From a virus: a stretch of 37,495 nt of DNA. Shown piece by piece: positions 29,527 through 36,443 of this stretch; the first letter of the stretch is position 1, and each line of letters begins with the position of its first letter. Position numbers and translations under genes: made by a program. The DNA lies in IMG/VR virus record IMGVR_UViG_3300020119_000026, positions 1 to 37,495 of that record. One strand, given 5' to 3'. Below the pieces are notes generated by a model, which saw only the letters and a program-made list of their open reading frames with translations, did not search any database and had not been told where the DNA came from.

Positions 29527-31156
29527 CGTCAGCTTTTTGACCTTCTTCGTGATGTGGGCGAATTACATGCGCTGGGAGGTCCCGGAACTGCACGTTCGCA
29601 TTTGCGTGTGGCTGGAGACCTGCAAGGAACCGGAGCGCGTCTTGATGGTCTTCCGGGGCGCGGCCAAGTCCACTATCTACGCGGTCTGGTGCGCATATCG
29701 CCTGTACCGGGACCGCACGCACCGCGCGCTGGTCTGGTCGGCCGACAATCCAACGGCCGGCATGCTGACCGCCGACGCCATCAATGTCCTGCGCAATCAC
29801 CCGCTTTGCCGCGGCATGCTGCCGTCGAAGCCGGGCGCGAAAAAGTTTTGGGTAGTGGGCGCCACCGATGCGCGAAACGCCAGCATGCGCGCATCCGGGG
29901 TCGATTCCAACGTGACCGGCGCGCGCGCGGTCGACATCGATTTCGATGACGTCGAAGTGCCAGGCAACATCGAGTCCCCCGAGGCGCGGCTCAAGCTGCG
30001 CAATCGCCTATCCGAATCGACGCACATTGCATTGCCTGGCGCACAGCAAACGCTGATCGGCACGCCGCACACGCACGATTCGATCTACCCGGAGCGCATC
30101 GCCGCCGGCGCGGCCTTCCTGAAAATCTGCCTGTTCGAGTCGGTCAAGCGCTACGAAGACACGACCAAGGAAAAGCGCTACCGCTTCGACTTCACGCCAG
30201 GCGAGGATGGAATTTACGTCATGCTCGGCATCGGGGCAAACGCGAAGATGTGCGTGCCAGGCGAAGATTACGAAGTGCACGGCGATCACATCGTGTTCCC
30301 AGCGCCGCCGCGCGCCACGCTCGATATCTGTGCGAACTGCTCATGGCCAAAGCGCTTTGACCGGGCCGAGATCCACGAGCGCCGCCGCAAGACGCTGACG
30401 CTCAACGCCTGGGATTCCCAGTACCAGCTGGAAGCCAAACCTCTAAAGGAGTCGAAATTGGACCCGAACAAACTGCGCGCCTACGATGCCATGCCGTCGA
30501 TTGTGCGCGCCAACGGCGGCGTGCGCATGATGCTTGGCAAGGCGCAGATCGTCAGCGGCCGCGCCGTGTGGGACCCGTCCCTTGGCAAGATCCACAGCGA
30601 CAGGTCGGCATTCTCGCTGATCCTGGACGACGCCATGGGGAACTATTATTGGCAGTGCGCCGAGGCATTCACTGGTGAATATGCGGAATTCTCCGATGCC
30701 AAGAACAGCCAGATCACGGGCGGCCAGGTCATGCAGGCAGTAGCCCTGATCAAGAAATATAACATTGTCCACATCTACGTCGAGACCAACGGCGTCGGCG
30801 CGTTCACAGAAAAGCTGCTGCAGCGCGCGATCAAGCAGGAAGGGCTGGTTTGCGGCGTGACCGCGATCACGGCAACCAGCAACAAGAACAAGCGGATCCT
30901 GGACGGCCTGGAAGGACCGATGAAGTCAGGCGTGCTGTGGGCGCACGTCGATGTCTTGAACGGGCCGGCCTGGGATCAAATGATGGTCTGGAACCCGGAA
31001 GTATCGAACCAGCCGGACGATTACCTCAACAGCGCCGCCGATGCCATCCTGCAAGCGCCTGTCCGGATAAACCATTTGGTCGAGATTCTGACCGTTCACA
31101 GAGGCGAAGATTGGCGCCAATCAACAAGTGTTCATGAAGTGACCCTTGAAACCTGA
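29513..31156 (+). CDS. terL: Large terminase subunit (packaging ATPase/nuclease)
   Basis: Start at ATG 29513 (MEKHNVSFLTFF), inside the end of the small subunit; the longer frame is rejected. 547 aa, near T7 gp19 (586). Walker A is FRGAAKST (residues 47-54), Walker B VDIDFDDVE (140-148). Later acidic residues (LILDDAMG, YVETNGVG, DDYLNSAADA) form the nuclease centre. It translocates DNA into the prohead and cuts it. Bases 31078-31124, inside its last codons, carry late-element copy 3, so the extreme C-terminus is shared with a regulatory sequence. Confidence 0.92.
   Translation: MEKHNVSFLTFFVMWANYMRWEVPELHVRICVWLETCKEPERVLMVFRGAAKSTIYAVWCAYRLYRDRTHRALVWSADNPTAGMLTADAINVLRNHPLCRGMLPSKPGAKKFWVVGATDARNASMRASGVDSNVTGARAVDIDFDDVEVPGNIESPEARLKLRNRLSESTHIALPGAQQTLIGTPHTHDSIYPERIAAGAAFLKICLFESVKRYEDTTKEKRYRFDFTPGEDGIYVMLGIGANAKMCVPGEDYEVHGDHIVFPAPPRATLDICANCSWPKRFDRAEIHERRRKTLTLNAWDSQYQLEAKPLKESKLDPNKLRAYDAMPSIVRANGGVRMMLGKAQIVSGRAVWDPSLGKIHSDRSAFSLILDDAMGNYYWQCAEAFTGEYAEFSDAKNSQITGGQVMQAVALIKKYNIVHIYVETNGVGAFTEKLLQRAIKQEGLVCGVTAITATSNKNKRILDGLEGPMKSGVLWAHVDVLNGPAWDQMMVWNPEVSNQPDDYLNSAADAILQAPVRINHLVEILTVHRGEDWRQSTSVHEVTLET
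31074..31124 (+). promoter_or_regulatory. Late element copy 3, before the tailspike gene
   Basis: ATTT plus the 16-mer (31078-31093), then ATTG at 31110-31113 and CCAATCAA at 31117-31124 in the same register as copy 2. Here the second block is the perfect palindrome GATTGGCGCCAATC (31109-31122). It lies within the 3' end of terL, 74 bp before the tailspike ATG. Confidence 0.68.
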
Positions 31157-31197
31157 GCGTCGAGCGTCTAGGCGGCGCTCCTACCGGACCCGCCGCC

Positions 31198-33183
31198 ATG
31201 ACCGTATCAGCTCAACCCACCCTATTCCAATATGTCGGCAATGGCGTTACTACCGTATTCGCCTACAACTGCCAAGTTTTACAGCCTAGCGACCTGAATG
31301 TCTACGTCAATGGTGTTGCCGTCACAAGCGGGATCACCAAAGGCGGGATCGGCTCGCTGACTGGCGGCACCGTTACCTTCTCCGTTGCCCCGGCCAACGG
31401 CGCCCAAGTGATCCTTGAACGCGAAGTAGTTCTCGAACGCACCACCGACTACCAGCAGAACGGTGACTTCCTCTCGCGTGTGGTCAACCCCGATTTCAAC
31501 AGAATCTGGATGGCGCTGCAGCAGCTCATGACTGGTTTTTCGCGCGCGCTCAAGGTTCCTAAAACTGATGTCTCCCCGATCACCGAATTGCCACCGGCTG
31601 CCACCCGAGCCAACAACCTTTTGGGTTTCGATGCAAGCGGCAATCCGATCACGGTTGCGCCAAATGCGCAATCGGCAACAGCGCTTCAAACCCTGTATGC
31701 AACTAGCGCAGGTTCAAGTCTGATCGGGTTTATTCAAGCCGGTGTAGGCGCTATCCTGCGCACGCTGCAAAGCAAGTCGCGCGACATCATCAACGTGCGC
31801 GATTTTGGCGCTGTGGGCGATGGCGTTACCGACGACACCGCAGCGATTCAGGCCGCCATCAACTACGTCCGCACGCGCAGCGGCGCCACGCTGTACTTCC
31901 CGGCGCAAGTAGCCGGCCAGTTCTACAAGACCACGGCGCCGCTTACCTGTGACGGCTCTATTACGATTGTGGGCGACGGCATGCACGCGGTAATCATTAT
32001 TGCCACCGGCCTGAGCGCTGGGCAGTACGTGCTCGACTTCAACCTGCCGCTGGCGTCGAACTACTATTTCAACATTTCGGGCATCACCCTGCGCAGCAAC
32101 AACGCGCTTCCGAAAGCCTTGCGCCTGACAAACACCTCGTACGTCGTTCTGAAAAACGTGCAGTTTTACAATGTCGCTGATGGCGCCGTCTTCTCCGGCG
32201 GTAACACGTTCTCGAACTATTTCGACAACGTGGTCGGCTACCAGATCACGCGCAACACCGTGCGCTTCGAAGCGTTTAACGGCGGTGGACAGTATGCATT
32301 CTCCAATTGCACTTTCACGGGCGACGAAGGTTTCTACCTGCACTCCGACAGCGCGACAAATAACCTGTCGATCACCAATACGAACTTCGAGCAATGCGTT
32401 ACAACGAGCCTGTCGATTGCCGGCACGGTCGAGGGTTTGAACCTGGCCGGCTGCCGCACCGAGGGCAGCAACTTGAACGACTTCGTACTCAACCAGGCTG
32501 TCGGCAAATCGATAACAGGTATCTCGATCACGGGCTGCTATTTCAGTTCCGACACTGTGGCATCGCGCCCTGTTCAGTTGGGCGGAACTGGCGGCAAGGT
32601 GCGCGGCTTCAACATCAGCGGCAACCACGTTTCCGTAGCAACTGGCGCCATGGTCACACTCAACGGCGAGGGCGAATCTGGCGTCATCTCAGGAAACTAC
32701 CTAGCCACCGCGACCGCCACTCCAACGAATACCCAGCGCGCCGGCGTCGAGGTCTTCGGCAACGAGAACACGGCCGGGAAATGCGCCGAGTATTGGGGCA
32801 CTGCAACGTGGGACGTCAAAGAAGGCACGTTCACGCCGACCGATGCCAGCGGCGCCGGGCTGTCGTTCGCTGCCGCTTCTGGCCGCTATACGAAGATCGG
32901 GCGGCAGGTTCACTGGCACGCGTACCTGCTGTTCCCTGCCACCGCCAACGGCGCGGCAACCGATATTGCCGGCCTCCCGTTCGCAGTGAACTTGAGCACC
33001 AACGTGATGGGCCGCGCCGGCGCGCGTGTAGACCTGTGCAATGTCGGCAGCGCCATCGGCGTCATGCAGGGATACAGCACAACGACACGCTTCTCGTTCT
33101 GGAATCCAACCGCCCTCACGCAAATTACCAATGCCACCCTGTCCGGGAAAGAGCTGTACATTTCCGGGACTTATTTCGTTTGA
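31198..33183 (+). CDS. Tailspike with pectate-lyase-type beta-helix, 661 aa
   Basis: Residues 1-125 (TLFQYVGNGVTTVFAYN, later REVVLERTTDYQ and DFNRIWMALQQL) are the virion-attachment domain of T7-type fibers. From residue ~199, NVRDFGAVGDGVTDDTAAIQ opens a right-handed beta-helix of the Pectate_lyase_3 type, followed by turn repeats to about residue 530 and a beta-rich C-terminal domain. Such spikes bind and often degrade capsule or exopolysaccharide. No clear Shine-Dalgarno is seen before the ATG (CCCGCCGCC), though a small hairpin GAGCG/CGCTC lies at 31162-31180. Confidence 0.87.
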   Translation: MTVSAQPTLFQYVGNGVTTVFAYNCQVLQPSDLNVYVNGVAVTSGITKGGIGSLTGGTVTFSVAPANGAQVILEREVVLERTTDYQQNGDFLSRVVNPDFNRIWMALQQLMTGFSRALKVPKTDVSPITELPPAATRANNLLGFDASGNPITVAPNAQSATALQTLYATSAGSSLIGFIQAGVGAILRTLQSKSRDIINVRDFGAVGDGVTDDTAAIQAAINYVRTRSGATLYFPAQVAGQFYKTTAPLTCDGSITIVGDGMHAVIIIATGLSAGQYVLDFNLPLASNYYFNISGITLRSNNALPKALRLTNTSYVVLKNVQFYNVADGAVFSGGNTFSNYFDNVVGYQITRNTVRFEAFNGGGQYAFSNCTFTGDEGFYLHSDSATNNLSITNTNFEQCVTTSLSIAGTVEGLNLAGCRTEGSNLNDFVLNQAVGKSITGISITGCYFSSDTVASRPVQLGGTGGKVRGFNISGNHVSVATGAMVTLNGEGESGVISGNYLATATATPTNTQRAGVEVFGNENTAGKCAEYWGTATWDVKEGTFTPTDASGAGLSFAAASGRYTKIGRQVHWHAYLLFPATANGAATDIAGLPFAVNLSTNVMGRAGARVDLCNVGSAIGVMQGYSTTTRFSFWNPTALTQITNATLSGKELYISGTYFV

Positions 33184-33201
33184 CCTTAAAAGGAAATCAC
33201 C

Positions 33202-33291
33202 ATGAAACACTTGAACATGGCCGGCAACGGCAACCCTCCGCCGCCGCCAACTGACCCAAAGAAATCCACTAGCAAGGGAAAAAAGAAGTGA
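33202..33291 (+). CDS. Proline- and lysine-rich small protein, 29 aa
   Basis: AAAAGGAAA precedes the ATG at a good distance. The 29 residues have a run of five Pro and a Lys-rich end. GTGA overlap with the next gene links it to the lysis cluster. Very short but well supported by its ribosome site and coupling. Confidence 0.6.
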   Translation: MKHLNMAGNGNPPPPPTDPKKSTSKGKKK

Positions 33292-33656
33292 CCTCCTACG
33301 CGATCATCTTCGCGCTTGCGCTGGCACTCAATGCGCGCGACCGCCGCATGCTGGCGCTGTCGCTGGTGGTCGCGTGCGGTATCTTCGTCCCGATACCTGA
33401 CGAGAATTTCTACCTGATGTGCATGGGCGCCGAGGCGGTGGTGGCGTTCGCCGCGCATCGCATTGACGCCCCCGCCTCCGCCATGATCATTCGGCTGTCC
33501 GTACTGCTGGGCTGCCTGCATGCCCTGGGCTGGGTGTTCGACGGCTACCCGCCGGCTAGCCCCTACCATGCCAGCGTCAAGCTGCTCGAGCACGCCGAAC
33601 TGATCCTTTGCTGCCTGTTCTCCCGCCCCATTTACAAGAGGTGTTTCCATGCTTGA
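33288..33656 (+). CDS. Polytopic membrane protein, 122 aa
   Basis: GTG start overlapping the upstream TGA. Three or four hydrophobic segments (residues ~3-35, 42-57, 65-82, 98-110). It lies in the lysis region and might be a holin-like or antiholin protein, but a better holin candidate is at 34488. It overlaps the next gene by 8 bp. Confidence 0.7.
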   Translation: MTSYAIIFALALALNARDRRMLALSLVVACGIFVPIPDENFYLMCMGAEAVVAFAAHRIDAPASAMIIRLSVLLGCLHALGWVFDGYPPASPYHASVKLLEHAELILCCLFSRPIYKRCFHA

Positions 33657-33987
33657 CCCATCTAACCCCGTCCCTTGGATCGTCGTGCTGCTGGTGGCCA
33701 TCGTCGGCTATTTCGTCAAGGACCAGCACAAGACGATCACGCACCGGATTTCAGAGAATGCCACTCGTCAGGAACTGGAAGCCGCGAAGGAATCCTGGCG
33801 TACCGATCTCCGCGAGACCCGCGAGGCGCACCAGATCGAGGCCGCGCGCATGGAACGCCAGTACGAACAGCGCTTCTCCGCCGTCGTGCAGCAGTTCCAG
33901 GGCCGCATGGACAGCATGGAAAAGAGCCTGACCGACAAAATCGACCTGGTGCTGCACATCATCGAACGCCGTAACAACCGAGACTGA
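33649..33987 (+). CDS. Membrane-anchored coiled-coil protein, 112 aa
   Basis: Residues 8-24 are one transmembrane helix, then a long charged coiled coil (residues 30-105). This is the topology of an inner-membrane spanin (i-spanin, Rz-like) and its position directly before the endolysin fits. An embedded o-spanin lipoprotein was not found in the other frames I checked, so the call stays provisional. Confidence 0.65.
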   Translation: MLDPSNPVPWIVVLLVAIVGYFVKDQHKTITHRISENATRQELEAAKESWRTDLRETREAHQIEAARMERQYEQRFSAVVQQFQGRMDSMEKSLTDKIDLVLHIIERRNNRD

Positions 33988-33988
33988 C

Positions 33989-34486
33989 ATGACCCCTTTG
34001 CGCCTGCTGCTGACCGCCATCATCCCCGCCCTGTCCGATCTCGCATCGGGCGGCATTCCAGATTCCCCGGCCGCGCGCCGCTTCCTGCTGGCCATTGCGC
34101 TCCAAGAGTCCCGCCTCAAGAACCGGCGCCAGGTCGGCGCGAGCGGTCTCGAAGATGGGCCCGCTGTTTCGTTCTGGCAGTTCGAGAAGGGCGGCGGCTG
34201 CAAGGGCGTCCTGGGCCATCAGGCGACCTCCGGGCACATGCGCTGGGTGTGCGACGCCTACAACGTCGAGCAGACCGCCGAGGGCCTGTGGCAGGCCATG
34301 CGCTTTAACGACATCGTGGCCGCCTGCGCCGCGCGCCTGCTGGTCTACTCGCTGCCGCAGAAGCTGCCTGAGACTTCCGCCGAAGGCTGGGCCCAATACC
34401 TGGCCGCCTGGCGGCCCGGGAAGCCGCACGTAGCCACCTGGGCCGAATGCTGGGACATTGCTGATCGACTGACCAAAGGAGCATGA
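33989..34486 (+). CDS. Endolysin, lysozyme/transglycosylase-like, 165 aa
   Basis: LLAIALQESRLKNRRQV near residue 32 contains the likely catalytic Glu in QESRL. GPAVSFWQFEKGGGCKGVLGH is the substrate-cleft motif of this phage lysin family. The N-terminus (TPLRLLLTAIIPALSDL) is only weakly hydrophobic, so it probably needs the holin for release. It cuts peptidoglycan at the end of infection. One base separates it from the gene before. Confidence 0.82.
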   Translation: MTPLRLLLTAIIPALSDLASGGIPDSPAARRFLLAIALQESRLKNRRQVGASGLEDGPAVSFWQFEKGGGCKGVLGHQATSGHMRWVCDAYNVEQTAEGLWQAMRFNDIVAACAARLLVYSLPQKLPETSAEGWAQYLAAWRPGKPHVATWAECWDIADRLTKGA

Positions 34487-34487
34487 C

Positions 34488-35009
34488 ATGGACCCTATCA
34501 CCATTGCGCTGGCTCTGGCCGGCCAGTTCGCCCCGGACATCATCCGGTATTTCACGAACAGCGACACCGCCGGCAGCGTGGCCGGCAAAGTGATTGACAT
34601 CGCCAAGACTGTCACTGGCAAGGGAACGCCCGATGAGGCCATGGCAGCGATGAAGGCCGACCCGGCGCTGGCGATCCAGTTCAAGACCGCCGTGATGGCC
34701 AACGACAGCGACCTAGAAAAGGCCTACCTGGGCGACCGCCAGAACGCCAGGGCCCGCGATGTGGCCATCGTGCAGGCCGGCCGCTACAACTGGCGCGCCG
34801 ATGTGCTGGCGGTGCTGGCGGTGGGCGGGCTGGTGCTGTGCGTCTACTTCATCGCGCGCGACGCTGGTCTGCCTGAACGCGCGGTCAACGCCATCATGTT
34901 CGTGGCCGGCGTCCTGGCGTCGGCCGTGCGCGACGTGTACGGGTTCGAGTTCGGATCGAGTCGCAGCTCACAGACCAAAGACGCGACGATCAACAATCTC
35001 ACGAGATAA
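34488..35009 (+). CDS. Holin, 3-TM (GTA-holin-like) family, 173 aa
   Basis: The C-terminal region ARDVAIVQAGRYNWRADVLA, followed by two hydrophobic helices and the ending VRDVYGFEFGSS, is the signature of the 3-TM holins related to gene-transfer-agent release. An N-terminal hydrophobic segment gives the third helix. It permeabilises the inner membrane to let the endolysin out. GGAGCATGAC provides the ribosome site. It is the last gene of the rightward late operon. Confidence 0.83.
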   Translation: MDPITIALALAGQFAPDIIRYFTNSDTAGSVAGKVIDIAKTVTGKGTPDEAMAAMKADPALAIQFKTAVMANDSDLEKAYLGDRQNARARDVAIVQAGRYNWRADVLAVLAVGGLVLCVYFIARDAGLPERAVNAIMFVAGVLASAVRDVYGFEFGSSRSSQTKDATINNLTR

Positions 35010-35010
35010 A

Positions 35011-35035
35011 AAAAGGCCCGTAACAGGGCCTTTTC
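35011..35035. terminator. Bidirectional terminator between convergent operons
   Basis: AAAAGGCCC, loop GTAACA, GGGCCTTTT: A-run on one side and T-run on the other, so it works in both directions. It lies 2 bp after the holin stop and 3 bp before the end of the leftward operon. Confidence 0.92.
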
Positions 35036-35037
35036 CT

Positions 35038-35760
35038 TTACCGCTCGAAGCGCCGCCGCTCGTATGGCGGCCTGCCCTCTCCCTGTTGTGGCGCCGATGC
35101 GGCAATGGCTGGCGGTGGTGGGAGCGGCATCCAGTGCGTTGGATCTGGCGTCATACCACCTTCGCAATCGAGCCAGCCATCGAATCCGTCATGCTCAGCT
35201 TGGCCCATGTAGTAGCCTTCGATATCGCGCTCTTCTCTGATATACGGTTCCTCGTGTTCCCACCAACCTTGTGCGACAATGGCGCCATTGGTAAGCATTA
35301 CCTGCGTTCCATCCTTCGGCGCCGTTTCAATCGGCTGCCACCCTGCCGCCCTATCAGCGCTCGCGCACCTGCATAGCGGCACGAGCGTCGCCTGATCCTT
35401 GACCGTGTGCGCGCTGTCGCCAAAGAGCAGCGTCTTGCCGTCTGTGGTGATGAAGGCAATCGGGTCAGCGCTCGGTGCGCGGTCAGGGGCGGCGCGCTTA
35501 TCCTCGCAGGCTGGGCAAACGCCGTAGTAGTCGGCATTGAGTCCACAAATGTGCGGCGTTCCTTTGGGCCAGTCATCAGACAGCGCCACCGGCTCGGCGG
35601 TAGCCTGCGCGGCTCGGGCTTGCCAGCCTTGCTCAAACGCTTCAATAAGCGACATTTTCCCGCCGGTGAGAGCGTGCGGGCCAAGTCGTTCCATCAATGC
35701 GTTCGCCATCGCGTCGCTGTCCTCGCGCTCAATGTCGCGCTGTGGGGTGGTTGGTTTCAT
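35038..35760 (-). CDS. DUF551-like phage protein, 240 aa
   Basis: Start at ATG 35758-35760 (MKPTTPQRDIERED), overlapping the methyltransferase stop as ATGA; ten extra upstream codons are rejected. The C-terminal part has GWQPIETAPKDGT and THWMPLPPPP, the DUF551 signature common in phage accessory proteins of unknown function. A central Cys set (HICGLN..CPACEDK) may bind zinc. Ala/Pro linkers join the parts. Last gene of the leftward operon. Confidence 0.8.
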   Translation of the reverse strand: MKPTTPQRDIEREDSDAMANALMERLGPHALTGGKMSLIEAFEQGWQARAAQATAEPVALSDDWPKGTPHICGLNADYYGVCPACEDKRAAPDRAPSADPIAFITTDGKTLLFGDSAHTVKDQATLVPLCRCASADRAAGWQPIETAPKDGTQVMLTNGAIVAQGWWEHEEPYIREERDIEGYYMGQAEHDGFDGWLDCEGGMTPDPTHWMPLPPPPAIAASAPQQGEGRPPYERRRFER

Positions 35761-36443
35761 GCTGGCTCCATTTCTGTTAAAAGTTTCCATGCTTCTGCAA
35801 CCACTGCTGGAATTTGCCCGTTTCCAGTGGCTTTGAGTCGGTCCATCCGATGGGCCAATCCATCAGCCATTCGTGATTCGTCGGGGTAGGTCGCCCAAAC
35901 ACTCGGACAAATTCTTGAGCGCATTTCCATTTCTGCATTGACTTGGCCGCATAGTTTGCTGTGCAGGTCGGTGTATGCAAGAAGCCAATATCGTTCCCGT
36001 ACATGGTCTGCACCCAGGTCCGACGCGGCCATTTTGACGCAGCGGACGGAATAACCCAGCGCTTCAAGGTCGTCTGCTGCCCAATCAATCGCTTGCTTAC
36101 TGACGTTCTCAGCCCATACGTACCTGGGAGCGACATCTGCCACGATCCGCAGCTTTTCCGGCCAGAGATCGTCTGCATTATTTTTCCCCGCAGCTGCTGT
36201 GGAATATCTTTGGCAGGGAAAGCCGCCAGAAACCACGTCAATAATTCCTCGGAACGGGCGTCCGTCAAAAGTACGTACATCGTCCCAAATGGGGAACGGT
36301 GGCAAGTGCCCCTCATTTTGTCGCTGCATGAGTCGTCTTGCGCAAAAGGCATTGAACTCCACAGCGCAGACTGTTTTCCATCCAAGGAGTTTGCCGCCAA
36401 GAATGCCGCCTCCAGCGCCTGCGAAAAGTGCCAGCTCATTCAC
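35757..36443 (-). CDS. C5-cytosine DNA methyltransferase B
   Basis: 228 aa from GTG 36443. Motif I LFAGAGGGILGG, motif IV GFPCQRYS with Cys77, motif VI ENV (112-114), motif VIII RERYWLLAY, motif X NGQIPAVVAEAW. The first 29 residues match methyltransferase A at 27 positions; the middle is diverged, so the two probably differ in target sequence. GTG overlaps the upstream stop as GTGA, the same arrangement as copy A. A second frame overlaps it (35777-36439). Likely anti-restriction DNA modification. Confidence 0.87.
   Translation of the reverse strand: MNELALFAGAGGGILGGKLLGWKTVCAVEFNAFCARRLMQRQNEGHLPPFPIWDDVRTFDGRPFRGIIDVVSGGFPCQRYSTAAAGKNNADDLWPEKLRIVADVAPRYVWAENVSKQAIDWAADDLEALGYSVRCVKMAASDLGADHVRERYWLLAYTDLHSKLCGQVNAEMEMRSRICPSVWATYPDESRMADGLAHRMDRLKATGNGQIPAVVAEAWKLLTEMEPA
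35777..36439 (-). CDS. ORF overprinting methyltransferase B (+1 frame), 220 aa
   Basis: ATG directly after the upstream TGA, as in copy A. It shares MSW-FSQAL at the start and a C-terminal LMDWPIGWTD-KPL-KF-W-QKHG pattern with the ORF overlapping methyltransferase A (18 of 27 residues identical there), but differs strongly between. Unlike copy A it ends inside the methyltransferase gene with no coupling to the next gene. It may be a real overprinted protein or a by-product of methyltransferase conservation. Confidence 0.35.
   Translation of the reverse strand: MSWHFSQALEAAFLAANSLDGKQSALWSSMPFAQDDSCSDKMRGTCHRSPFGTMYVLLTDARSEELLTWFLAAFPAKDIPQQLRGKIMQTISGRKSCGSWQMSLPGTYGLRTSVSKRLIGQQTTLKRWVIPSAASKWPRRTWVQTMYGNDIGFLHTPTCTANYAAKSMQKWKCAQEFVRVFGRPTPTNHEWLMDWPIGWTDSKPLETGKFQQWLQKHGNF

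Noticed and set aside
31198-33183. Diversity-generating retroelement acting on the tailspike (as in phage BPP-1)
   Set aside because: No reverse transcriptase, template repeat or matching variable repeat is visible anywhere in the window.
33288-33987. Embedded outer-membrane spanin gene in the lysis cluster
   Set aside because: No lipobox-bearing frame was seen nested in or just after the coiled-coil protein.
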